39,011 bases of DNA from Govanella sp037189785 (GCA_037189785.1 JBBCIP010000266.1:1-39011), one strand, 5' to 3'. Shown: positions 31,518 to 39,011, numbered from the stretch's first letter. Notes: a model not told the origin generated them from the sequence alone. Program-made: numbers and translations.

Positions 31518-32807
31518 ATGGCGTGGGATTTTGAAACAGATCCGGACTTTCAAGAAAAGCTCGATTGGATCAGCAAATTTGTGCGCGACGAAGTGGAACC
31601 TCTGGACCTCGTGTTTCGCGGCCCGGCTGATCCGTTCGACCCCAATTCGAAAGCCGCCGCCGCCATGGCCCCTTTGAAAAAGATCGTCAAAGAAAAGGGT
31701 CTTTGGGCGTGCCACCTTGGTCCCGAACTCGGCGGCAAAGGCTATGGTCAATTAAAGCTCGGTCTGATGAATGAAATTCTCGGTCGCAGCCGGTTCGCCA
31801 ACACCGTGTTCGGCTGCCAAGCGCCCGACACCGGCAATGCCGAAATTCTGGCCCGCTATGGTACTGCGGACCAAAAAGATAAATATCTTCAACCACTGCT
31901 CGATGGTGATATCGCGTCCTGTTATTCCATGACCGAACCGCAGGCCGGGGCGGATCCGGCCGAATTTAGCTGTCGCGCCGAGCTTGATGGCGACGACTGG
32001 GTCATCAATGGCGAAAAATGGTTTTCATCGCACGCCGTGTTTGCGGAATTTCTGATCGTCATGACGATCACCGATCCGACAAAACCGATCTATCAGGGAT
32101 CATCCTTGATCATCGTTGAACGTGATACACCCGGCATGGATATTATGCGCAATGTCGCCGTCGGCCCACGCGATGAAATCGGCAGCGGCGTTCATGGTTA
32201 TATTCGCTTTACCAATTGCCGTGTTCCGAAATCCAATGTTCTCGGCCCCATTGGTGGTGGCTTCGAGGTCGCCCAATCGCGCCTCGGCGGCGGGCGTATT
32301 CATCATGCCATGCGCACCGTCGGTTTGCTGAACAAAGCCCTCGATATGATGTGCGAACGCGTACTCAGTCGCCGTACCAAGGGCGAACTCCTGGCCAACA
32401 AGCAAATGGTGCAGGAAAAAATCGCCGACAGTTACATTCAGATTAAACAATTCCGCCTGCATGTGCTCTATGCCGCTTGGCTGATCGATAAATATCAGTC
32501 TTATAGCCCCGAAGTACGCCGCGAAATCGCCGCCATCAAGGCTTATATGCCTAGCGTTCTCAAAGATGTGGTCTATCGCGCGGTTCATCTTCACGGCTCG
32601 CTTGGCATGTCCAATGAAACAGCCCTGATGACAATGTGGATCAGTGTCCCGGAAATGGGCATCGTCGACGGCCCAACCGAAGTTCATAAAATAGCCGTCG
32701 CGAAATCGGTTTTAAAAAGCTACAAGCCGGCACCCGGTCTGTTCCCCACCTATCACGTGCCGGAACAATTGGCCGCCGCGCAGAAAAAACTGGCCAAATA
32801 TCTATAA
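31518..32807 (+). CDS. Acyl-CoA dehydrogenase, ACAD10/11-like
   Basis: 429 residues; GGAGGA before the ATG. The helical N-domain holds KGLWACHLGPELGGKGYGQ, then FGCQAPDTGNAEIL, the flavin/substrate segment SMTEPQAGADPAEFSC, INGEKWFSSHA, and SRLGGGRIHHAMRTVG. The active-site loop usually reading Y-E-G-T is VDGPTEVHK (383-391), as in ACAD10/11 and LvaC-type proteins, where the usual Glu is not at that site. These enzymes act on 4-phospho-acyl-CoA, eliminating phosphate to give 2-enoyl-CoA, or on branched long-chain acyl-CoA. It opens a plus-strand operon of closely spaced genes (13 bases to the next). Confidence 0.92.
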   Translation: MAWDFETDPDFQEKLDWISKFVRDEVEPLDLVFRGPADPFDPNSKAAAAMAPLKKIVKEKGLWACHLGPELGGKGYGQLKLGLMNEILGRSRFANTVFGCQAPDTGNAEILARYGTADQKDKYLQPLLDGDIASCYSMTEPQAGADPAEFSCRAELDGDDWVINGEKWFSSHAVFAEFLIVMTITDPTKPIYQGSSLIIVERDTPGMDIMRNVAVGPRDEIGSGVHGYIRFTNCRVPKSNVLGPIGGGFEVAQSRLGGGRIHHAMRTVGLLNKALDMMCERVLSRRTKGELLANKQMVQEKIADSYIQIKQFRLHVLYAAWLIDKYQSYSPEVRREIAAIKAYMPSVLKDVVYRAVHLHGSLGMSNETALMTMWISVPEMGIVDGPTEVHKIAVAKSVLKSYKPAPGLFPTYHVPEQLAAAQKKLAKYL

Positions 32808-32820
32808 CAAGGAACACGAG

Positions 32821-33291
32821 ATGAGCACCGATATCCTCGACCGCCTTGATCAATTGGAAAGCCGCAATGCCATGCTGGATCTGACCAGCGACTATTGCCA
32901 CGGCTTCGACAAACGGGATTGGGATCGCTTTCTGGCGATCTGGTGGGAAGATTGCAGTTGGGTGATCGGTCCACCGTTCGGGACTTTCGAAGGCCATGCC
33001 GGTGTAACCACAGCCGTCAAAGAAATTTTATGGGGCGTGTGGCGCGAGACACATCATTGGTCGACCAATTTCCGTGTCTGGTTCGATGACAAAGACCACG
33101 CCCGCGGCGAATGCGATGTTGATTGTTTCGGGGCCACCATGGACAATCAACCGCAGATGATCAGCGCAACCTATCGCGATGATTTCGAACGCCGCAACGG
33201 CATTTGGAAGATCAAGCGCAGAACGGTGGAAATGCATTATTTCAATCCCATTCCGGGGGCCGAGATGACACCCCCGCCGTCTTCCGTCTGA
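32821..33291 (+). CDS. SnoaL-like / NTF2-fold protein
   Basis: 156 residues; AAGGA before the ATG. A cone-shaped NTF2 fold is indicated by the N-terminal helices (MLDLTSDYCHGFDKRDWDRF), LAIWWEDCSWVIGPPFGTFE and the strand ISATYRDDFERRNGIWKIKR. SnoaL-like proteins of this type (SnoaL_4, near ring-hydroxylating beta subunits and ketosteroid isomerase) act as isomerases, hydrolases or dehydratases on small hydrophobic molecules; the Tyr/Asp/His near the N-terminus (DYCHGFD) is the usual active-site area. The specific reaction is unknown. It lies in the operon between the dehydrogenase and an alpha/beta hydrolase. Confidence 0.85.
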   Translation: MSTDILDRLDQLESRNAMLDLTSDYCHGFDKRDWDRFLAIWWEDCSWVIGPPFGTFEGHAGVTTAVKEILWGVWRETHHWSTNFRVWFDDKDHARGECDVDCFGATMDNQPQMISATYRDDFERRNGIWKIKRRTVEMHYFNPIPGAEMTPPPSSV

Positions 33292-33314
33292 GTGCCAGAA
33301 AAGGATAAACGACT

Positions 33315-34121
33315 ATGGGATATCTCGCTGTTGAGCAAGGCAAGAGCATCTATTTCGAACATTACAAAGGTGCAAAGCGCCCGGTTCTGTTGATTCATGG
33401 TTGGGGTGCGAATTGCCGCATCTGGGACACCACCCTGCCCGCTCTGTGGGCCAACGGGAATACAGTGGTCAGCTTTGATCACCGCGCTTGCGGGCGCTCC
33501 GACAAAGACTTTGATCAGGTGTCGATCAACAGCATCGCCTCAGACATCGTGGCGTTGATAAACCATCTGGATCTTGAGGGCGTCGTCGTCAACGGCTGGT
33601 CACTTGGCGCCGCCGCGGCTGTGGCCGCAACGGAACTTACAGCCGATCGTATCGCCGCGGTCGTCTCCACCGCTGGCGCCACCCCGCGTTATGTCAAAGC
33701 CGATGATTTTCCCTATGGCGGCACGCCGGATGATGTGACCCAAACCATTGCCGCCCTGCAACTGGATCGCGCTAATTTTTTCCATGGCTTGGTGCAGGCC
33801 GTGTGCGCCGTCGATGTCGGTCAGCCGGTGCGCGATCAACTATGGCAAAGTTTCATGCAAACGGGACCAAAGACCGATCAAGCCATGCTCGACCTTGCCC
33901 ATGTCGAGCAACGCGCCATCCTCCAATCAATGCCACAACCGTTCCTATCCATGATCGGTGCCAAGGATGTCATCGTTCCCCCCGAAATCGGCAAACACGC
34001 AGCTGAATTGGCCCCGAACGGAAAAGCCGTCTATTTCAACGAAAGCGGCCATGCGCCTTTTCTCGAAGAAGGCCCGAAATACCGTCAAGAATTGCTGACC
34101 TTCATCAATCAACTGGGATAA
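33315..34121 (+). CDS. Alpha/beta-hydrolase
   Basis: 268 residues; AAAGGA before the ATG. The fold and triad are complete: oxyanion HGWGANCRIWD (28-38), nucleophile Ser in NGWSLGAAAAV, acid Asp in IGAKDVIVPPE and His in NESGHAPFLEE. It has no signal peptide and acts in the cytosol. The cap region is short, as in C-C hydrolases, esterases and thioesterase-like members. In this operon it could open a lactone or cleave an ester or C-C bond after flavin-dependent oxygenation by the LLM protein encoded six bases downstream; this is inference. Confidence 0.92.
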   Translation: MGYLAVEQGKSIYFEHYKGAKRPVLLIHGWGANCRIWDTTLPALWANGNTVVSFDHRACGRSDKDFDQVSINSIASDIVALINHLDLEGVVVNGWSLGAAAAVAATELTADRIAAVVSTAGATPRYVKADDFPYGGTPDDVTQTIAALQLDRANFFHGLVQAVCAVDVGQPVRDQLWQSFMQTGPKTDQAMLDLAHVEQRAILQSMPQPFLSMIGAKDVIVPPEIGKHAAELAPNGKAVYFNESGHAPFLEEGPKYRQELLTFINQLG

Positions 34122-34127
34122 CGCGCC

Positions 34128-35150
34128 ATGGCTCGGTCTGTGAATTTTGGCCTATGGTATGATTTTCGCAATCCGGAACCTTGGGCTATTCCATTTGAAA
34201 CGTTATATGAACAGGCTCTCGACCAAATCGTCGATAGCGAACGGCTGGGTTTTGATTCGGTTTGGATCACCGAACATCATTTCTGCGATGATGGTTATAC
34301 CCCATCGCCGTTGGTGATCGCCGCCGCCATCGGCGCGCGCACCAAACGCTTGCGCATCGGCACCAATCTCATGATTTTGCCGCTGCATAATCCTGTGCGC
34401 ATTGCCGAAGATTGCGCCACCCTATCGCTGCTGACCAAAGGTCGGTTCGATCTCGGTGTCGGCATCGGATACAAAGAAGCCGAGTTTGCCGAATTCGGAC
34501 GCCAACTCAATCACCGTCCGAGCTTAATGGAAGAAGCCATCACCATTATTCGCAAATCCTGGGCCGGTGAAGCGTTAAACTTTTCCGGCAAACGCTTTTC
34601 TCATGGCGACATTCGCGTCACACCGACACCGGCACCCAACCACGCCCCGCGGATCTTTTTAGGGGGATTAAGCGAACCGGCCATTGATCGCGCCGCCCGC
34701 ATCGCCGACGGATTTTTGTCAACCGGTGGCATCGGTCAGGATCTGTATGTGGCGGCGTTACAGAAAAATGGAAAAGCCGCAGAAGACGGCGTCATTTGTG
34801 CCGGGCATTGGGCCATCATTTCAGACGACCCGGAACGTGAAGCTGCCCATGTCGGGCCCTATGTGCTCAATCAGACCAATCAGTACATTACCTGGGGCGC
34901 GTTCGGCCCACCCGACAAAGTCCCGTTATTTCCCGATGCAGACAGTGCCATTGCCAACGGACTTTACGAACTTTGGGATGCCGATATGGCCGTTGAGAAA
35001 TTGACCGCCATGCTGCGCGCGTATCCACAAATCAAAGACGTTCATTTCTGGGCTCAGTTCCCAGGCGAGCCGGTCGCATCCGGACAAAAGCGTATCGAGT
35101 ATATTGCCCGCACCGTGCTACCGCGTCTGCGTGCAGAGATTAATCAGTAA
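34128..35150 (+). CDS. LLM-class flavin/F420-dependent oxidoreductase
   Basis: 340 residues of a luciferase-like TIM barrel: NFGLWYDFRNPE at strand 1, ERLGFDSVWITEHHFCDDGY (about 38-57), RLRIGTNLMILPLHNPVRIA, and LTKGRFDLGVGIGYKEAEFA with the phosphate-binding glycines. The family uses FMNH2 (monooxygenases) or F420 (dehydrogenases, reductases); the sequence alone does not decide. F420 genes nearby favour F420, while a hydrolase neighbour would fit a Baeyer-Villiger-type FMN monooxygenase. It starts six bases after the hydrolase and ends nine bases before the racemase gene, inside one operon. Confidence 0.9.
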   Translation: MARSVNFGLWYDFRNPEPWAIPFETLYEQALDQIVDSERLGFDSVWITEHHFCDDGYTPSPLVIAAAIGARTKRLRIGTNLMILPLHNPVRIAEDCATLSLLTKGRFDLGVGIGYKEAEFAEFGRQLNHRPSLMEEAITIIRKSWAGEALNFSGKRFSHGDIRVTPTPAPNHAPRIFLGGLSEPAIDRAARIADGFLSTGGIGQDLYVAALQKNGKAAEDGVICAGHWAIISDDPEREAAHVGPYVLNQTNQYITWGAFGPPDKVPLFPDADSAIANGLYELWDADMAVEKLTAMLRAYPQIKDVHFWAQFPGEPVASGQKRIEYIARTVLPRLRAEINQ

Positions 35151-35159
35151 GGAGTAGGC

Positions 35160-36308
35160 ATGACCAGCGCCGCACGCGGTCCACTCAAAGGAGTTAAAGT
35201 TTTAGAGTTCGCAGGAATAGGTCCCAGTCCTTTCGCGGCCATGATGTTGTCGGATATGGGGGCAACTGTTCTTCGTATTGATCGCAAGGATGGCCCACCT
35301 GCCGGGCCGCTGTTGATTGATCGTGGCCGCAGTTCGATTGCCATGGATTTAAAATCACCCGACTCCATAAAAACATGCCTTCAGATGATCACCACCACCG
35401 ATGTCATAATCGAAGGCTTCCGCCCCGGTGTGATGGAGCGACTTGGGCTTGGCCCTGATGTCGCGTTGGCGCACAACCCGCGACTTGTTTACGGACGCAT
35501 GACCGGATGGGGCCAAACCGGCCCCCTCGCCCATGCCGCCGGACATGATCTGAATTACATCGCGATTTCCGGGGCGTTAGCCGCCATCGGCGCCAAGGAT
35601 GGCGCGCCTGTTCCGCCGTTGAACTTGGTGGGTGATTTTGGTGGCGGCTCACTTTATTTAGCGTTCGGCATCGCGGCGGCACTCTTTCACGCTGCCCGCA
35701 CCGGGACAGGACAAGTTGTTGATGCCTCGGTCACCGATGGCGCGATCAATTTGATGACGATGTTCTACGGCATGTATAACAGCGGCGACTATACCACCGA
35801 CCGCGGCTCGAATATGCTTGATGGCGGCGCGCATTATTACAACACGTATCAATGTGCTGATGGAAAGTTTATCAGCATCGCACCAATCGAAGCAAAGTTT
35901 TATGCGCTACTGTGCCAAAAGCTGAACCTTCAGGACCCAGCGTTCGAGCTCCAAAACGATCAAGCCGCATGGCCACAGTTGAAAGAAAAATTGATCGCGA
36001 TTTTTAAAACAAAATCCCGGGCCGAATGGACCGATTTGCTCGAAGGCACCGATGTCTGCTTTGCCCCGGTTCTGGATATGGCTGAAGCCGCCGATCACCC
36101 CCACAACAAAGCCCGCCAAAACATTGTCGACGTATGGGGGCACCGCCAACCGGCCCCGGCGCCGCGGTTTTCGGCGACCCCTGGCGCGATCCAAGGTCCT
36201 CCACCCGAACGCGGCCAACATGATACGCAAATATTGCGTGATTTTGGTTTGTCTAACGACATGATTGATCAGCTAAAAGAAACAGGTATCTTTGCAAAGC
36301 AACAATAA
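35160..36308 (+). CDS. Alpha-methylacyl-CoA racemase (class III CoA-transferase family)
   Basis: 382 residues; AAGGAG before the ATG. CaiB/BaiF fold with VKVLEFAGIGPSPFAAMMLS, MGATVLRIDRKDG and YGRMTGWGQTGPL. The racemase residues known from mycobacterial MCR (His126, Asp156, Glu241) align at a constant offset of three: His129-Asp130 in GHDLNYIAISGAL, Asp159 in NLVGDFGGGSLYLA and Glu244 in APIEAKFYALL. It therefore interconverts (2R)- and (2S)-methylacyl-CoA, needed before beta-oxidation of methyl-branched chains such as isoprenoid or steroid side chains. A CoA-transferase role is less likely. It is followed 23 bases on by npdG. Confidence 0.93.
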   Translation: MTSAARGPLKGVKVLEFAGIGPSPFAAMMLSDMGATVLRIDRKDGPPAGPLLIDRGRSSIAMDLKSPDSIKTCLQMITTTDVIIEGFRPGVMERLGLGPDVALAHNPRLVYGRMTGWGQTGPLAHAAGHDLNYIAISGALAAIGAKDGAPVPPLNLVGDFGGGSLYLAFGIAAALFHAARTGTGQVVDASVTDGAINLMTMFYGMYNSGDYTTDRGSNMLDGGAHYYNTYQCADGKFISIAPIEAKFYALLCQKLNLQDPAFELQNDQAAWPQLKEKLIAIFKTKSRAEWTDLLEGTDVCFAPVLDMAEAADHPHNKARQNIVDVWGHRQPAPAPRFSATPGAIQGPPPERGQHDTQILRDFGLSNDMIDQLKETGIFAKQQ

Positions 36309-36331
36309 TCTGCTGATCAACGGAGTTATAG

Positions 36332-37012
36332 ATGTCACTTAACAAATTCACGATCGCTGTCCTTGGTGGGACTGGCGCCCTTGGCACTGGACTGGGTGGG
36401 CGCTTGGCGCAGGCAGGACACAAAGTCGTCCTCGGGTCCCGCGACCTTAGTAAAGCGCAACAAGCCGCTTCAGACCTCAATCAGCAATTAACCGATCGTG
36501 GTTCAACGCATCACAGTATCACCGCCCAGAATAATGAAACGGCGGCCGCAGTCGGCGACATTGTTATCCTAACGGTTCCCCACGCCCATCAGTTGGCAAC
36601 GTTAAACGATGTCAAACAACAGTTGGATGGCAAGATCTTGATCGATGTAACGGTACCACTGGTGCCGCCAAAAGTCGGCACCGTTCAATTGCCCGCCGAA
36701 GGATCGGCCGTGGTTGCCGCGCAAAAACTGCTAGGGGAAACGGTCCGAGTCGTTTCCGCTTTTCAAAACGTTGCCGCCGCCCATTTGCAAAGCGACCATG
36801 CTATCGATTGTGATATTTTGATCTGCAGCAACGACAAGGAGGCCGCGGGCGTTGTCGTCAGCCTTGCGGAAGACGCTGGAATGAAAGGATTTTACGCTGG
36901 TCCCTTGGCAAATTCTGCGGCGACGGAAGCCCTGACATCTTTGTTGATCACCATAAATCGCCTCCATAAATGTCACGCTGGGATCAGACTCACCGGTCTT
37001 CCCACAGTCTGA
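36332..37012 (+). CDS. npdG: NADPH:F420 oxidoreductase
   Basis: 226 residues; CGGAG seven to eight bases before the ATG. The Rossmann start IAVLGGTGALGTGLGGRLAQ and the NADP-phosphate loop VVLGSRDLSKA are followed by AAVGDIVILTVPHAHQ and GKILIDVTVPLVPPK, which together mark the Fno/NpdG family, not a general reductase. It exchanges hydride between NADPH and F420, keeping the F420H2 pool for F420-dependent enzymes. Length matches the family. Its placement between the racemase and a second LLM gene, 10 kb from cofDE, is the strongest sign that F420 serves this catabolic cluster. Confidence 0.88.
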   Translation: MSLNKFTIAVLGGTGALGTGLGGRLAQAGHKVVLGSRDLSKAQQAASDLNQQLTDRGSTHHSITAQNNETAAAVGDIVILTVPHAHQLATLNDVKQQLDGKILIDVTVPLVPPKVGTVQLPAEGSAVVAAQKLLGETVRVVSAFQNVAAAHLQSDHAIDCDILICSNDKEAAGVVVSLAEDAGMKGFYAGPLANSAATEALTSLLITINRLHKCHAGIRLTGLPTV

Positions 37013-37014
37013 TA

Positions 37015-37034
37015 CGGGCTTCTTAGAAGGCCCG
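37015..37034 (+). terminator. Hairpin after npdG
   Basis: CGGGCTTCT (37015-37023) pairs with AGAAGGCCCG (37025-37034) with a one-base bulge and a very tight loop, starting three bases past the stop codon. The nearest T run is 12 bases further, so termination is probably partial or the element protects the mRNA 3' end. Confidence 0.45.
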
Positions 37035-37110
37035 CAGCGGTCTCATTTTATCCTGGTTTTATGTTCTTTTTCAAAAGGATACCGGGACGGTAAAAAACCA
37101 ACATTTAAAC

Positions 37111-37130
37111 ACTTGCTAGACGACAACAAG
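37111..37130 (+). repeat. 20-bp element, copy 2 (candidate shared operator)
   Basis: ACTTGCTAGACGACAACAAG is identical to the reverse complement of 30848-30867. It lies 75 bases before the second LLM start, and a TAGAAT hexamer (37131-37136) abuts it. With the next base (T) it gains ACTTG/CAAGT outer arms. Confidence 0.7.
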
Positions 37131-37204
37131 TAGAATACAGTTTTTATCAATCGGGAAACAAAACACATCGTATCATTTTTTATCAAGCTCACTTGGGAGG
37201 CACC

Positions 37205-38284
37205 ATGCAGGTAGGACTGTTGATGGTTTTCCAGAATTTCATGGATCAAACCACGGATCTGGACGCCTATGAAAGGGATGTTTATTTGGCCGGATTGGCG
37301 GAGCCTTTGGGCTTTAATACCGTCAGCGGTGTCGAACATCACTTTTTCAATTACGCGATGTCACCGGATAATGTGCAGCTTCTAAGCTATTTGGCCGCAA
37401 AAACAAAAACAATCGGTCTGTTGACCGGTGCGGTAATTTTACCTTGGAATGACCCGCTCCGCGTCGTCGAAAAAATGATCATGCTGGATCATTTAAGTGG
37501 TGGGCGTGCCATGCTCGGCATTGGTCGTGGCTTGGCCAAGCGTGAATATGATATTTTCGGCATCGACATGAACGAAGCGCGCGACCGCTTCGACGAAGCT
37601 GCGGAAATGATTATTCGCGGGCTCGAGACCGGGATCGTCGAAGGTCACGGTCAGTATTACAAACAAAAACGCACCGAAGTACGCCCACGTCCATTAAAAA
37701 GTTTCAAAGATCGTTTTTATTGTGTGGCGATGTCTTCGGACTCTGTTCCAGTCTGCGCCCGCCTGGGCGCAACCATGATGAGCTTCGCTCAAAAGCCATG
37801 GGAACAAATGGTTCCTCATGTAACATCGTATCGCGACCTTTTCGCGCAGTATCAAAAACGCCCCGCCCCGCCGCCGGTTTGTGTCGATTTCATGAGCTGC
37901 GATGAAAGCGCCGAACGCGCCGAAGCTTTGGCCCGTGAACACATGTCGAATTACTATATTACTGTGATGGAACATTACGACATGGCCGGCGATCACTTCA
38001 AAAACATGAAGGGATATAGCGATTACGCAACCAATGCCGCAATCCTGCGCGAAGCCGGTATGGAAACAGCAGCAAATGGGTTTACCGACATCAACACCTG
38101 GGGCACACCACAGCAGATTCTCGATAAACTCGAAAATCGTCGCAAAGTGTTGGGTGATTTCAACCTGACCATTCAAGCCAGCTACGGCGGCATGACCCGC
38201 GAGAATGCCGAAGCAAGCATGCGTCTTTTTGCCAAGAAAGTACTGCCTGAATTACAATCCTGGAAAGCAGAAGCCGCAGCTTAA
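37205..38284 (+). CDS. LLM-class flavin/F420-dependent oxidoreductase, second copy
   Basis: 359 residues from ATG at 37205, chosen because GGGAGG lies five bases upstream; a TTG at 37193 is less likely. Luciferase-like barrel: MQVGLLMVFQNF, EPLGFNTVSGVEHHFFNYA, TIGLLTGAVILPWNDPLRVV, LSGGRAMLGIGRGLAKREYD, and WGTPQQILDKLENRR near the C-terminus. It is only distantly similar to the LLM at 34128-35150, so the two probably catalyse different steps. It has its own promoter region with the 20-bp element and a partial terminator before it. Cofactor (FMN or F420) is undecided. Confidence 0.9.
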   Translation: MQVGLLMVFQNFMDQTTDLDAYERDVYLAGLAEPLGFNTVSGVEHHFFNYAMSPDNVQLLSYLAAKTKTIGLLTGAVILPWNDPLRVVEKMIMLDHLSGGRAMLGIGRGLAKREYDIFGIDMNEARDRFDEAAEMIIRGLETGIVEGHGQYYKQKRTEVRPRPLKSFKDRFYCVAMSSDSVPVCARLGATMMSFAQKPWEQMVPHVTSYRDLFAQYQKRPAPPPVCVDFMSCDESAERAEALAREHMSNYYITVMEHYDMAGDHFKNMKGYSDYATNAAILREAGMETAANGFTDINTWGTPQQILDKLENRRKVLGDFNLTIQASYGGMTRENAEASMRLFAKKVLPELQSWKAEAAA

Positions 38285-38318
38285 ACGATCCTCCTCCAGA
38301 AGTGCAGACAAACCGGCT

Positions 38319-38352
38319 AGAGAGAACCCTACGTCCTCCCCCAGTTCTCTCT
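38319..38352 (+). other. Hairpin between the second LLM and SDR genes
   Basis: AGAGAGAAC (38319-38327) pairs with GTTCTCTCT (38344-38352) over nine bases around a 16-base loop. There is no T tract, so it is not a classical terminator; it may modulate read-through or stabilise the mRNA between the two genes. Confidence 0.4.
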
Positions 38353-38386
38353 CGCACAAGTCCTCCCCACAAAAGAAAGGAATGAT

Positions 38387-39011
38387 GTGGACCTTGCGGC
38401 AAAAGTTGCGGTGATCACAGGTGGGTCTTCCGGCCTTGGCTTAGCAACGGTCGAAGAATTTATTCGGCACGGTGCCTCTGTCGCTATCTTTGATCTTAAT
38501 GATATAGCGGCCGAGGCAAAACAACGTTTTGGGGATAGAATTCATTTCTCGTCGGTCAATGTCACAGACGAGGCGATGGTAACGACCGCGTTTGAGCAAA
38601 CCATGGCCAAGTTCGGACGCGTCGATATTTGCATCAACTGCGCAGGTGTCGGCAGCGGCACCAAAACCTATGGGAAATCCGGCCCCCACCCCTTGGCTGA
38701 CTTTCGCAGGGTGATCGACATTAATTTGATCGGCACTTTTAATGTCTTGCGCATCGCCGCGCAACACATGGCACAAAATACCGGAAACCCAGAAGATAAT
38801 GAGCGCGGGGTCATCATCAACACCGCATCCGTCGCCGCGTATGAAGGACAAATGGGACAAGCCGCTTATGCCGCCAGCAAAGCCGGTGTGGTCGGCTTGA
38901 CCTTGCCGGTGGCGCGCGATCTGGCCAGTTATGGCATACGGGTCAACACCATCGTCCCCGGTTTAATCAACACACCACTGTTTGCGACCTTGCCGCAACC
39001 TGTCATCGACC
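38387..39011 (+). CDS. HSD10-like 3-hydroxyacyl-CoA dehydrogenase (SDR), cut by window end
   Basis: The frame starts with GTG at 38387 (AAGGA six bases upstream) and runs to the window end, 208 codons. SDR motifs: VAVITGGSSGLGLATVEEFI, strand-2 Asp in AIFDLND (NAD+ preference), INCAGVG, catalytic Ser in NTASVAAYEGQ and YAASK. The stretch IINTASVAAYEGQMGQAAY followed by AASKAGVVGLTLPVARDLAS is characteristic of type II 3-hydroxyacyl-CoA dehydrogenase (HSD17B10), which acts on branched-chain acyl-CoA and steroids. The complete triad contrasts with the SDR at 29497 and the relic at 31097. The C-terminus lies beyond the window. Confidence 0.9.
   Translation, partial: MDLAAKVAVITGGSSGLGLATVEEFIRHGASVAIFDLNDIAAEAKQRFGDRIHFSSVNVTDEAMVTTAFEQTMAKFGRVDICINCAGVGSGTKTYGKSGPHPLADFRRVIDINLIGTFNVLRIAAQHMAQNTGNPEDNERGVIINTASVAAYEGQMGQAAYAASKAGVVGLTLPVARDLASYGIRVNTIVPGLINTPLFATLPQPVID

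Noticed and set aside
35160..36308. Formyl-CoA or carnitine-type CoA-transferase
   Set aside because: The His/Asp/Glu racemase residues and GHDLNYIAISGAL/GDFGGGSLYL segments match alpha-methylacyl-CoA racemase better than CoA-transferases.
1..39011. tRNA genes, CRISPR arrays, prophage or toxin-antitoxin modules
   Set aside because: No cloverleaf-like sequence, regularly spaced repeats, phage genes or paired small ORFs were recognised by reading; a tRNA or profile search was not possible here.

Overview
The window looks like a chromosomal segment of a Gram-negative alphaproteobacterium, probably marine or aquatic. This is inferred from TonB-dependent receptors, a FadL-type outer-membrane channel, exosortase (PEP-CTERM type) substrates, a DUF454 protein, BASS-family symporters and coenzyme F420 genes, all at moderate GC. 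The order cannot be fixed from the sequence. There are no rRNA or tRNA genes, CRISPR arrays, integrases or transposases.

Layout. 1-5.4 kb: the edge of an exported protein behind a LacI-type operator, two PEP-CTERM surface proteins each ended by a strong hairpin terminator, a hypothetical protein that looks 5'-truncated, and a coupled permease/exported methyltransferase pair. 5.8-7.7 kb: DUF454, a YiiM-like MOSC protein and an OsmC-like protein around an 18-bp perfect palindrome. 7.7-10.2 kb: thiolase-P450 operon. 10.5-16.3 kb: a plus-strand locus of periplasmic amidohydrolase, TonB receptor, Tat-exported M19-like protein and BASS symporter, meeting a second BASS gene tail to tail, then a MarR regulator. 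17.8-21.8 kb: divergent FadL and FadE. 21.8-24.2 kb: dodecin, DedA and a phospholipase D-like enzyme. 24.3-30.2 kb (minus): SDR, APH-fold kinase, acyl-CoA ligase, TetR, CofE, CofD. 30.2-31.5 kb: a scar holding two genes that kept both ends but lost their middles (a TonB receptor and an SDR). 31.5-39 kb (plus): acyl-CoA dehydrogenase, SnoaL-like protein, alpha/beta hydrolase, LLM flavin oxidoreductase, alpha-methylacyl-CoA racemase, NADPH:F420 reductase, second LLM oxidoreductase, and an HSD10-like dehydrogenase cut by the window end.

How the genes may work together. The dominant theme is uptake (FadL, TonB receptor, BASS) and CoA-thioester catabolism (ligase, FadE, ACAD10/11-like dehydrogenase, racemase, thiolase, HSD10-like dehydrogenase) of hydrophobic carboxylic acids, probably branched, hydroxylated or isoprenoid/steroid-like. 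Two points stand out. First, F420 side-chain genes (cofD, cofE), an F420 reductase (npdG) and two luciferase-like oxidoreductases share one catabolic neighbourhood, suggesting an F420-linked oxidoreduction step. Second, SDR, APH-fold kinase, acyl-CoA ligase and an ACAD10/11-like dehydrogenase match the parts list of the 4-hydroxyacyl-CoA phosphorylation/elimination route known from the lva pathway and mammalian ACAD10/11. An exact 20-bp inverted repeat at 30848-30867 and 37111-37130, each copy beside a -10-like hexamer, may be the shared operator of this regulon. The substrate remains a hypothesis.
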